Source: Epiperipatus broadwayi
Lineage: Eukaryota > Onychophora > Udeonychophora > Euonychophora > Peripatidae
Direction: 5' to 3'
Assembly: GCA_028023455.1 (NCBI GenBank)
Contig: JAQFVV010012405.1
Location: forward strand, 3,413,149 to 3,477,148
Length of the DNA stretch: 64,000 nt
Part shown: positions 47,281-58,134 of the stretch, piece after piece
Layout: each line of letters opens with the position of its first letter
Position numbering within the stretch: the stretch's first letter is position 1
Made by a program: the position numbers and the translations under genes
The notes under the pieces: generated by a model
Database searches by the model: none
What the model was told of the DNA's origin: nothing
What the model saw: the letters and a program-made list of their open reading frames with translations, nothing else

Positions 47281-47375
47281 ATTGTTTTCAATAAGGAATT
47301 TTTTTGTGAAATGGGTTTTGTAATTGATATAGATGAACCAAGTGCAATATTAATGACATTATATATATATATATA

Positions 47376-48310
47376 TTGTGCCCTTATCTGTAGGTCATAA
47401 TAAGGTAGAAAGGTCAATTATTAAAAAATTTTAAATTTTAAGTTATATTTGTATGATATATAAATAATAGTAGGATAATTAAATTTTATAGTACAATTTT
47501 AAGCTGAAAATACCTGGTATATAACAGTGTAATAAATTATTTTAAAAGAAAACAGTTAAATAAAGCTTAATAATATCCTTGCTTATGGTTGTAAAAGCTG
47601 GCCATATAAAATAATACAGCTATAAATAGTTAAAAGGTAGATTAATAATTTGAGTATAATATTTTTTAAAAAACTAATAAATTAAATAAACGCTATATGT
47701 AGTGTTATAAATGTATTTAATAGTCAAAATTAATAGAGTATGGTTTAAAATAAACTTTAGGATGGTGAGAGTTATATTTAGTTCAACATTTTAAAATTAT
47801 TTTCCAAATTTTTTATAACATATATCAGTTTTGGTAATTTAGACCGAGACGTAAATAAAAAATCATTTGATAAAGTTAGTAAACACGTGACTGTATATTA
47901 TATACCTTCACACACACGCTTGTTAAAATAATAATAAAGTTTGTGAATTTGAAACTAGATATAATTGCCATCAATCACTAAAGTAAAAGTTTAAATGTTA
48001 AATATTATTTTAATAATTGTTTTTAAAGTTTAAATAATTTTGGTAAAATTATAATTGAATTTAAAAAGTACTAGTCTAAATAATATTTAAGACATGACGT
48101 CATCAATTCTTTATTTTAAACGTCTATTCTGTTATAAAACTAAAATGGATAAATTTGTTCGCGCTAAAATAAAGTTATTAACCAATCAACGGAGGTAAAT
48201 TAGCAGACAAAAATAAGAATTATACAGAGCGGGGAGAAGGAATGTGTAAGTGAAAGAGAAAGTAACACAATTTTTTAGCTTATAACACCGTAGCTATAAA
48301 AGTAATATAA
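47376..48310 (+). mobile_element. Possible LTR (U3 part) related to the Gypsy LTR
   Basis: TGTGCCCTTATCTGTAGGTCA follows directly on an (AT)n run, just as TGTGCCATTACAATTTGGTCA does at 17126. GTAGAAAGGTCAA parallels GTAGAAAAGGTAAA shortly after. A CRE (TGACGTCA, 48095-48102), a CCAAT box (about 48182) and TATAAAAG (48295-48302) lie at the same distance from the start (about 920 bp) as the TATA box of the 17126 LTR (about 980 bp). I could not find the far end or a second copy. Confidence 0.35.
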
Positions 48311-51300
48311 ATTTAAAATTTTGTATTTATTTAAAAGTTCTTCTGTAACATATAATATATTTTGACTGTATCGATATGGATTGCTAATTTTAAAAGTTAT
48401 CTTACCAGGGAATTTATTCGAATTTAATCAAAACCTACAGTAGAGATGGAAGTACAAGGAAAAATACCTAAATTTATTACCGAAGGAAAAATATTTGGAA
48501 ATTGTCTTAATACAGCTTTATTTATGCTCAACCAGAAACTTATCGTTATAACTCAAAGAAATATAATTGGGATGCTATGCGAAGTCTTAAAAGAGAAGTT
48601 ACATGCCGTCAGGAAAAAATTATGACGCACAAAATTTATAAGGCTATTTTAAAGTTATTTTATTCTTCTCTATGGAAAAATTTTAATATGCGTTTTATTA
48701 TAAAGAAAATAATGATAAAGAAAGAATGTTTATCTTTTAAGGGAAAAACATTATTAAAAATGTAGTACCAGAATTTTAAAGTAAAGGAAAAGTAAAGAAG
48801 AATATGAAAGTGCTATTATGTATTCTATGGAAAGGAGCCGAAAACCTTATCTAAATAAAAAAAAATATTACAAAGTATTCAACGGAAGAAATGCTGGAGC
48901 TTAAAAGAAATATAAAATTAAATGACTTAATGAAAATGGATCCATGGAAATCAGAAAATTTTATTGAAGATTTAAATAAAAGTCTGTACAAGATGCATCG
49001 GGGAAAAGTCGCGCGGGAAAATATTAGCAGACAATAGTGGAAGAGAATGTCATGAATTAATAATTATATACGATATTGTGAAAACCAAGGATTGTTGTCT
49101 ATGAAGATTTATTAAACAGAGTAGTAATTGTTTTACTTTAAAATAGAACATTAAGTGACTGAAGAAGAAATAAAATATATTTTTTTTTTAGCTTAAATAT
49201 GAACGGATCAAGAAAGTCTGGTGAAGAAGTACCGTAAATATAATTTAAATGTTTTATTGATTATATTTAAAATATAAAATGCTATATTAGATTAGGGAAA
49301 ACATATAAACATAAATTTAATAATAATGAGATTTAAATATAATAGCTTAATAGAATGATAGAAATATTGTTTTTTAAAAAAAAATAAAAAAGTATGTATG
49401 GAATTTTTATATCTACAAGAATTAATAGAATGGTGAAGCCTACAGAACACGATCGAGAAGATCAAGATCGTTTTGGTAATTTTGATATTTATTCATAATG
49501 CATAATGTATTTTTTTCAGATCATCTATTGAGTAAGAATGATGTGTGAAAGTTTTAAAATTATAAGTACACATTTTATACAACATTAAAACATATTCTGA
49601 GATAAGAATAATTTTAAAATATGCATGCAATAAGTTATTTCAAGTATAATTAATAGTATAAGTTGTCAAAACAATTGTGTGATTCTTTTGAACTTTCATG
49701 TAACAAAGTATTTAGATATTTTAAAATAGTGTGTATATGATAAATATAAGAGAAAAGTAGTAAAAGATTTTCTTAGAGAACAGCTGTATAGTTTTGAAAT
49801 AAAATGAATTTTATTATTGTTAGAAATGTAGATAAGAATTTGTCGATGTACTGTATAGAAAAATCTAGAGAAATAAGATCGGATAGTGACTTGGTAGTAC
49901 TAGTGTAGAGGAAACCAAGATGATGTTTTGCTAAGAAATAAGAAAAATAAAGTATTTGGATCATAGTTAGTTTGTGTGATTTCAGTATAGCTAACTAAGC
50001 ACTATCACTGAACACATATATTTTGGACAGTGTCTTTACGTATCTTTTAAACTCTTTGATGTTATATAAAGCTGAAGAAATAGCTTTAGCATCACTCCTA
50101 TGATAGAGGTGGGTAGACAGACAAAGGTCACTCCTCTATAGTGTCTTTGAATTCACTGTGCCATTATTGTCAAGGTTTATGACGGATAATATTCTAGTTA
50201 TTTTGATCCTGTGCATCTATTTTCGCTATCCTTGTTTTCGTGAATCTGCATCGTCAGAAAGATATTTTTACAGAAATAATGAATAAAATAGAATTGAAGA
50301 TATGTTATAGTTTAAGTAAGAATAGTTTATTTACTGGAATGTGTTAGAACTGTGTAATTTTAAAAGTGAAAGTAAAAAAAATCATAAAGAGAGAAAGAAT
50401 CATATAATACAGTTTAAAACCAATTTGGAAACGAATATAAGATTTTTAAAAGAGAAATCTAAAACAAAGTTTTTTTTTTAAAGTGATAATAAAATTTGAA
50501 TATTTTTATAATAATATTTAGAAAATAAATGTTGCATGTTTGTTAAGAAAATAATTCAATAATGTGTAATAGACACATATATTTGTGCATGGTGTGTTAA
50601 TAATTGTAATTACCATCCGAAGCAAGGCTTGAATGAGTATGTTAGATTAATAAGCATTGTATAATGAACAAGAAAACGTAATATCAAATGTAGAAGAATG
50701 TTTTTTGAATCTGTAGGATTCCATATAACTAATATAAAATTAGAGTTTTATGATTTTGTAGAATGTTTACTACGAATGTAATTTTATAAAAATATAATTT
50801 TAAAATATAGTAGGGATACAAAGTGTTAGTGATAATTATAAATAAATACATTTTGTAACAAGCTAAACTAAAATAAGAAATCCAATAATAATAATACTGT
50901 ACTTTCTTAAGTATTTAAAAGATAAGAATTAACTAGAAAAATAAGTAGAAGTTGGTTTTATTGTATAAACTAGTAAAATAATTTTGTGATAGGAGAGAAA
51001 GGATATCCAATGTACATAATGTAAAAATTGTTATTTGTTTTTGTTATTAATAAACTTTGTTGTAAATTTATTATAAGGCTTTGTGTCTTCGTTATTATTT
51101 CTCCACATGGATGCATGATATCACAATACACATTTATAATTGAAACAGACATATAGTTTTGCACAAAATAGGTAAACATAAAAGTGTTATAATAATTTTG
51201 AAAATTTATTTGTATGATAAAAATTAAAAGATCATAATTATATCATTTATTGGTCATAAGTTGGTTGCCACTATATTAAAATAAATTATATGCTAATGTT

Positions 51301-51389
51301 ACCACACGTATTTTGTTGTCGGATTATTAAAATACTACCACGTACGTAATTATTTATTTCATTTAGGAAGTAATAAGATTATATTATAC

Positions 51390-51426
<37 letters not shown>

Positions 51427-51690
51427 TATTATTGTTAGTTACTGCGTAGTGAATTTATGACATAAAATTCCCTTTTCATAGTTTACTACCGTAATTTTAA
51501 ATCAGTTAGAGTACAATTTATGAACCTGAGATTTATTTGATTTTATTTTATTTATTCTATTTATTTACTTAATCTTATTTAATTGAGCTAGATTATTATT
51601 ACAAAGAATATTAAGACAGGATTATTATTTTAATCATAGTGAAAAGAGCTTAGAAAGTCGTAAGAATACTATAAGTTAGTTATTTAGTAT
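48310..51690. other. AT-rich region, possibly the rest of a decayed LTR element
   Basis: Short open pieces (a 59-codon frame from 48446, another at 48577-48765) have no recognised motif. Otherwise AT-rich, with an (ATT)n run at 51391-51425. Confidence 0.4.
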
Positions 51691-51756
51691 AGTAAAAGGG
51701 GGAATAGTGTTCTTATGCCATTGAGATAGTATCATGGGGATAATATCTCAATGTAG
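51690..51756 (+). promoter_or_regulatory. PPT-like tract followed by hairpin
   Basis: AAAAGGGGGAATAG is followed by TGTTCTTATGCC and a stem formed by ATTGAGATA and TATCTCAAT (within about 51719-51754). This resembles a polypurine tract and LTR start, but no partner LTR was found in the window. Confidence 0.25.
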
Positions 51757-51969
51757 TCTGTCTCGTTCTCCGTGTCGTCACTCCATGTCTCATGAAAATA
51801 ATAAATATTTATTAATTCATTTACAAATATAACTGTATTTGTATTTTAAAATTTAGAACCAGTAATCATTTTAATTAATGCTGGATGTTTCATTTGTTAA
51901 ACTGAGCTAGAACCCGGAAGAATTTTAAACACTATATAAATTTTATGGAGAGGATGTGGACGGAGGAGG

Positions 51970-52035
51970 AGGGCAGAATATATATATAATTGAAATAATA
52001 AATTTATAGGGCAGAATATATATATATATAATTGA
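51970..52035. repeat. Short direct repeat with (AT)n
   Basis: GGGCAGAATATATATA..ATTGAAATAATAAATTTA occurs twice in succession just before the large hairpin, so one arm flank has been duplicated. Confidence 0.8.
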
Positions 52036-52192
52036 AATAATAAATTTAATGGTTTACAAACTATTACAAACAATCCTTAAATCCACAGAAGTACTTTCGG
52101 TTAATTTCTTAAACCTGCCTCAACTGCCATTAAATTCAAAAAAGGATTGTTTGTAATAGTTTGTAAACCATTAAAGTTATTATTTCAATTAT
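52029..52192. repeat. Large hairpin: 51-bp inverted repeat, 63-bp loop
   Basis: The left arm 52029-52078 and right arm 52142-52192 are reverse complements with a single mismatch; the arms end in AATCCTT / AAGGATT. The loop contains no frame. It may be a MITE core or a foldback element. Confidence 0.9.
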
Positions 52193-52194
52193 AA

Positions 52195-52738
52195 TTACAA
52201 TTTTGTTTTTAATTAACGGACAATTTTATGTATATATATATGTAGATGTAGAAATTTTTTTTATATCGAGAAATGAAAAATTAAAATATAAATATTTTCT
52301 ATTAATTTGAATTTGACTATTTTTATTTAATATATATATATATATTAAATTACACAAATTCAAATCAAAAATATGTAAGTAATTGTAGTAGTATGACACA
52401 CTTTTTTTTTTTATAATTCTGATGTGTAGTATACACAGGATGAAATTTTCTGATAAATTTTTAACATATTTTGCTTAAAGCCAATAGAATTACTCTCAAT
52501 TTTAGTGAGATCCTCTAACAAGAAGTTTCTTCAGTGTGATTCAATTTATGGTGTTTAAACTTCATGATCTAGTTTTATAGATATCTATCACTCATTGAGC
52601 TACTAGGGGCAACCATAGATTTTTTGACAAATGGTGCACATTTTTAAATTCATAAAATCCTTTGCATATACAAATAATCTCTATATATCTGTTACATTTG
52701 CTTTTAATCCTCAGCATAGATTCTGATATTCACAGAAA
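52195..52738. other. AT-rich stretch, nothing recognised
   Basis: Includes (AT)n at about 52330-52345. No supported gene. Confidence 0.45.
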
Positions 52739-53542
52739 GTTTTTTTTTTCTCAGTGACAAAAGTTTATTCATTAAAAAACAGATACAAATACAGTTAAAA
52801 AAGGTTTACAAAGAAGTGATTACATGATAAAATGAAATTCAGGAACAACATGGTGAAAAGGGGAAGCATACATATGAGAAGGAAAGTGATGTGGAAAGGG
52901 TATATAGTCTAGGCCCAAAAAATCTTTATGATTGCAAGTCTGAGATGCACATCCCTGTTAAGCGAGTGATCACACGGGTCGCAGACATTTAATTGGATGA
53001 GTCCTGTGACAGAAGCTGAGAAGATGGGAGTTGGAGGATTGCACACGTGTCTGTGAGGAGCGGAGATGGGGTTAGTTTGGTATCTTGTTTTGAGAGAGGG
53101 AATTAGTTCCAATAATTTTTGATCACTGAATGTACTTTCTGGTCAAAAATAATAGCACAATGGAGAGGTGGAGTGCATAGATGAGGAAAACTGATAGTCT
53201 GATGGTTTCAAAGACCCCTGTTTCAATGGATCTTCAGAGATTGAAGATGGTGTTCCTGTGCGAGGGAAGGCATGAGTTAATGACATGTCTTACTCCAAGC
53301 AAAAAGGGACATTTGGGTAGGAAGTCCTGGAGAGTTTCATTGTCAGTTTTATAGAGCTGTCATAGGGGAGAGATCTTGAGGAAACCCCTACAGTTGACCT
53401 AAAAGTGATTGGTGGGAAGGGAATGAAGGTTGATTTTGAGGAGGAAATCAAGGAAATTTTCCCTTGAGGAACCACTTTTTTGAATTTTCAGATTAATTAA
53501 GCATTGGTAAGTTTAAGGGATGTAGGGGAAACAATGGAGGAG

Positions 53543-54067
53543 TCAAATGGTCTGATTTAAAATCTCCCAGTACTTTAATTTGCCACAGATGGAAGATATA
53601 ACAAAGTCAGCCTTTTGTAGGATGTTGACAATGAGAGAGTTCCATGACTTGGGCCTGCCATTGGGAGGAGGAGGGTCAGTGGGAGTGATAATGATTTGCA
53701 CAAGATCAGCAGGAAAGTGACTTATTTGCATAAGTATAATATTGTGAGTTCTCTGGATCAGAAGAGTGTCGATGGAGTGCAGACCCAATCCATTGAGGTT
53801 TTTAGGAAGACAAGTTCTTTTTAGGCTGATGGCTACCATCTTTCTGCCCCATAGAAAATGATTGCAAAGAGTATTGATTTTGGATATGGAGTGTATAGGT
53901 TGAATGATGGGGAGATAATATGCTATCTTGGGAAACCCTAGAAGATTGAGGAGGGTGACTTTCTCATAAAGGGAGAGGTAGATGCATGTGGTAGCATTGA
54001 GGGTGGATGATATGTTTTGATACAATGCAGTTTGGATCTGGACCCTCATGTCCTTGGGAGATAGCAT
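53543..54067 (-). pseudogene. LINE ORF2 thumb fragment
   Basis: 174 open codons equivalent to residues of the LINE ORF2 at 47167-46133 and 1778-570. It has no catalytic motif of its own and is joined by frameshifts to its neighbours on both sides. Confidence 0.8.
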
Positions 54068-54155
54068 GAGAGGTAATCCAAGGAAGTTGGGTGGCTTGGC
54101 ATTGAAGGTGGAAGAGATTTGTTTACTGAAAGAAAGTTGCCAGACTGCTGATTTG

Positions 54156-54461
54156 TTACTTCAGTGGACCAGGTGAGGACCTGTTGAAGCTTGGGGATGA
54201 GATTGTCCATGGGAAGATGACCACATCATCTACATAATTAAGGCATTTGATGCTTTTACCCAGCCCAGGAAGGAGGATTCCAGAGAGGTCGTATTCCAGC
54301 CTGAGCAAGAGGGGATTCAGAAATGTGGTGAACAGCAATGTGCTCAATGGAGAGCCCTGAGGAATGGATATGTTGGGTGTGAAGCCGGGGACAACTTTCC
54401 CATCAAGGGTAACTAGGATTTCTCTGTTGGAAGTTTTGTGAAAACTATATATAATGTGCAT
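54156..54461 (-). pseudogene. LINE ORF2 palm fragment with YVDD
   Basis: 101 codons with PQGSPLSTLLF and LNYVDDVVIF, the two reverse transcriptase catalytic-region signatures. Truncated at its start by the 5' end of the insertion. Confidence 0.82.
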
Positions 54462-54479
54462 TTTAAATATGCATTACAC

Positions 54480-56490
54480 ATACATGTAGATGTGTTTACA
54501 TAGTGTATGTACATGTTGAAAACTGTATAAAACACTCACATAAGTTTATAGATAATATGTGTGCATTTTTATGTTCACTGTGAAGTTAAAAAATACTTTA
54601 AAAAAAAAAAATAGTTTTTTTCATATTGAACATTATTTTTAATACAATAGCTGAAATCAATCATATGGAAATTGTTGGTATGAAGGAGACTATTGTATAA
54701 TATTTTTCTACTGAATATTCTGATATCATTATATATTTATTGTGTAAGCTTCTATAATATCTTTTTTTGTCTGTCTTTTAACCAAATCTATCAATGAGTA
54801 ATACACATCAGATCATCATTTACTTTTCTGGAGCTTATTTTACATTAAGTTCGAAGTTATTAATTTTAATGTATTTTTATTTTGCATAACAGCTCTCGTC
54901 AGTTCCCTTATTACTATAATTTTAAAAATTATTGGATCATTAAATTTTATAAATATATTATTTTTCTTGTGATCACACACTTAGGATCTTTTAAAATTGA
55001 TAGAATTTTTAAAAGAGTTTTTTCTTCTTTACCACCATCTGTTTAAGCTCAATGGACACATTGATTATAACTATAATATTTTTTCCTGATATCATAAATA
55101 CAAGTTGACATAGCAAAGATTGCTTTACTAATATATTCTCATTGTCCAAATAGTTATTTTTTAGTTTTTAATTCAGAAGAATGAAACTAATATCTTTCAA
55201 ACCTATTTATGAAGTTAAATTCTTCTTTACAACAATTATAGAATTTAGCAGAAAAATTAGTATGACAATCATTAAATTAATTACTAATAATATTCTAATT
55301 TTTTGTTTAATAATTTGAAAATTAATTCCCATCTGAAATGTTTCTTAATCTTTCTATCATTAATGCTTATAATTTTTTTTTATTTTTAGAAATAATGTTT
55401 AAGATATTCAAATAAAGAGATTTTATATTTGTTGGAAATATGTTTTATTTCTTTGTTATCATCATTATCTAAGAAAGATTTTGCAACATTTTTACTTTCA
55501 AAAGTGTTCAAATGGTTTATTTTTGTTTTTCGCAAGCATAGATTTATTTATGTTATCAGGAAAAAAAACATATTATTTGCATTCCAAATAACTATTGTAG
55601 AATTGTTAGCTTCCGATCTTCGTTTTTTTTATCGAAGAATTTAAAACAAAAAATAGTAATAGTAAACTTAATTTATTTATAAAACCTAAGTAATTTACAT
55701 ATGGCCAATCTATTTTTTTTAAAAGCTTAGCCCTAAATAATTTTTGTAATAATTGTGTGAATTATAAATTGATATATAATTTATTTTATTTTTAATAACT
55801 TTTTTGTGTAAAGAAATAAAGTATTAACTGAAAATGTAATCATGAAAACATTGTGTGTAATATAGAAATTATGAATGATACAGAATATGAATGATACAGA
55901 ATTTAATAGAAAACTATAGTTTAAACAGGTTAAATTTAAACAATTAATTTATTGTTTGGTATATGTAAAACGTTTCCAGAATTATCTTTTATGCTGAAAT
56001 TATGAAATTAGTTTAATAAAGCTATATTTTTTGTATTATATATATATATAGTTAATCATATATTGGCAGTACCAATTATCTAATGAAATAATATTTGCGT
56101 GTGATAGTAAACTCATGTGTAGAACTGCATATAAGTGATCCAAAACTTGAAGATCAATAAATTCTGTTATATATCAGAACATAATAATTATTAGAATTAA
56201 TTTAATAAAATGTGCACTACTTTTGGTAATGATGACATTGATGCATCTAATTAGATATAAGACAGTGCTGTCAATAGTAAGATATATCTTCATAAAAACA
56301 CCCATCTAATATCAATCACATATATTTTTTCAATCAGCAAAATGCGTGAAACCAGGGAATAATTCCTTAATTATAAGCCATAAACAGCTCACATGCTCCT
56401 ATAGGAATTGGGAATAATTTTGCTAAAACAAAAAGTTATCCTTGAGGATAATTTAGCCAAAAGTAGTTTTAATAACAGAATTATATATAT
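54480..56490. other. AT-rich stretch, nothing recognised
   Basis: No supported gene, repeat family or RNA motif. Confidence 0.45.
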
Positions 56491-56494
56491 ATGG

Positions 56495-56775
56495 ACATGA
56501 AGTCAAACTTTCAAATTCCTCAAATCCAATCCATCTTATACAACTGATACACATAACAACATACATGTGAAAAAAATAAATGATCTCCAATATTTGTATT
56601 TCGTGCTAACCAGCACTCATCAGTTGGTCCAGTTCATCATCTCCAGCACACATACCCAATCACTGCTCAGTTTATATTAAGATAGCAAATCTTCAAACTT
56701 TAACGGACAATCTTCAATCTTTTCCACTCTCCAACTCTTCAGCTATCCATATCATTGAAAATCTGAGGATGAAAT
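56495..56775 (-). mobile_element. Probable ribozyme-bearing repeat fragment
   Basis: The hammerhead lies in a block that is less AT-rich than its flanks (roughly 56495-56775). I infer that this block is a remnant of a retrozyme-like or Penelope-derived repeat. Its boundaries are uncertain and no target duplication was identified. Confidence 0.4.
56580..56640 (-). ncRNA. Type I hammerhead ribozyme
   Basis: Minus-strand RNA contains the invariant core CUGAUGA (plus-strand 56617-56623) and GAAA (56599-56602). Stem II is a perfect 5-bp helix GUGCU/AGCAC with loop GGUU (56603-56616). Stem I is CCAA (56624-56627) with UUGG (56587-56590), followed after an asymmetric internal loop by AUGAU (56636-56640) with AUCAU (56580-56584). 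Stem III is minimal (AU/AU with loop ACAA). The cleavage triplet is AUA (H17 = A), so cleavage would fall between plus-strand 56591 and 56590. All core nucleotides agree with the consensus. Such short-stem-III type I hammerheads occur in Penelope-like elements and in metazoan retrozymes. I see no Penelope coding sequence next to it and no second copy. Confidence 0.87.
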
Positions 56776-56779
56776 TCTT

Positions 56780-57870
56780 AAAGCTGTGATGAATTATTTA
56801 TTTAATTTACAAGAAACAATTAAATTCACATGCAAGTGTAGATTACTATATACAAATCATATATACATTCATTTATTAGTAAAAATAATGAAAGCATTAT
56901 TATTTGATCTGCAAATACACAATCAACAAATATACAAAATAAAAATAAAAATACCACAAAATTAAAATTGTATTCTTTGTTTTGCAAGATATAACAGCAT
57001 ATAAAAAATAGATATAAAAAATAAGTTTCAACTATTTACATAGGCCTTTTGATTATTGCTTTTGAGGTTTGTTTATTAGCTGTGTGAATGAATGAATGTG
57101 TGTGTGTGTATATGATTTCTAGTTTTAGTTTCACTAATTTAAGATTTTTTTTCTTCATAAACCTGGGTTTAAATTATAACATTTAGCTTGAGTTGAGAAT
57201 TTTCTATAGCTGACTTCATTTTAATTGACAGGTTTTATTTTATTTATTTGGAAGTATTTGTGTTTCTGTTTATTTATTTTTTAATTACAGTAGGTTTAGA
57301 TTAAAACAAGTAATGGATATTTAGACAAACAACTCAAAATGTTCATTTAACAATGCTTGCCACTATAAGCATTACCAATCATGCTTACTTCAGACATTGC
57401 AGATAGAAGAAATATTAATTAATAATTATGTATTTCTCTTCCTTATGTTCAGAACATAGTCTATTCAATCAATGTTTGCCATTGCTTTTCTACATTAGCA
57501 GTCAAGGCAAAAAAAATAACTTATGAGCATCAGAATTACTATTAATCAAAGAAAAAAAAACTTGTTTCACTCTATTTTTATTTTGCTTAGTAAATATTTT
57601 TACATTATATAACTTTTTCCACAAGTCTATAATTTTTCCCCTGCTTCTCATACAACAGCTAATTTGTCCTAAAATTATTTTCTTTTTTCAATCAAAAGAT
57701 AACTGACTGATCACTTATCAATTAATAAAGTAAATATTGTTTTTATTAATCTTGTAGAAAATATTTAATCTTTTTTTTATTTTTCTTTCCTAAACTTATT
57801 AAGGAATTTTGTGTAAATTTGTAAAGAAATTATTTAACATTAATATATGAAATAATTTCAAGTTTTAGAT
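56780..57870. other. AT-rich stretch, nothing recognised
   Basis: No supported feature apart from a short (TG)n run near 57100. Confidence 0.45.
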
Positions 57871-57875
57871 GTAAA

Positions 57876-58131
57876 GAATAAATAGTTGTCAAGCGTTGTT
57901 AGCCGAGAGGTCATCGCAGCAGCCGTGCAAGCAAGTAGTTGGTTGCAGACGGTTGTGGGTTCGTGTCCCGGCAGATGCTATGACATATGGGAAAAAAAAA
58001 GAATAAATAGTTTGTCAAGCATTGGTAGTCGAGAGGTCAGCGACACCTGCTTTACAAGCAATTGTTCCGGGTTAGCGGGTTCGCTTCCCGGCTGATGCTA
58101 TGACACATGAGGGAAAAAAAAGAATAAATAG
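57876..58131 (+). mobile_element. Two tandem tRNA-Ser/Leu-derived SINE units
   Basis: The marker GAATAAATAG occurs at 57876, 58001 and 58122, giving units of 125 and 121 bp. Each unit has an A box like class II tRNAs (TTAGCCGAGAGGTCA / GTAGTCGAGAGGTCA) and a B box (GGGTTCGTGTCCCGG / GGGTTCGCTTCCCGG), then GATGCTATGACA and an A-rich tail. The GNCGAGAGGT sequence resembles serine/leucine tRNAs. No full cloverleaf with a plausible anticodon arm is evident, so these are SINEs rather than tRNA genes. Confidence 0.75.
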
Positions 58132-58134
58132 TTT

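Larger units (their letters stand above)
52741..54470 (-). mobile_element. 5'-truncated LINE, 3' half (minus strand)
   Basis: The 3' end is at about 52741 (poly-T on the plus strand, that is, a poly-A tail). The frame 54461-54156 has the reverse transcriptase motif PQGSPLSTLLF and YVDD. The frame 54067-53543 has the thumb (IYLSLYEKVTLLNLLGFPKI, then PTDPPPPNG). Lower coordinates carry the FLDFLLKINLHSLPTNHF equivalent in another frame. The element stops inside the palm at about 54470, so it is 5'-truncated, and frameshifts are present. It is GC-richer than the other LINE copies here. Confidence 0.85.

Noticed and set aside
57886-58110. Genuine tRNA-Ser genes
   Set aside because: A and B boxes are good, but I could not build acceptor and anticodon stems, and the copies diverge in the middle and end in A-rich tails.
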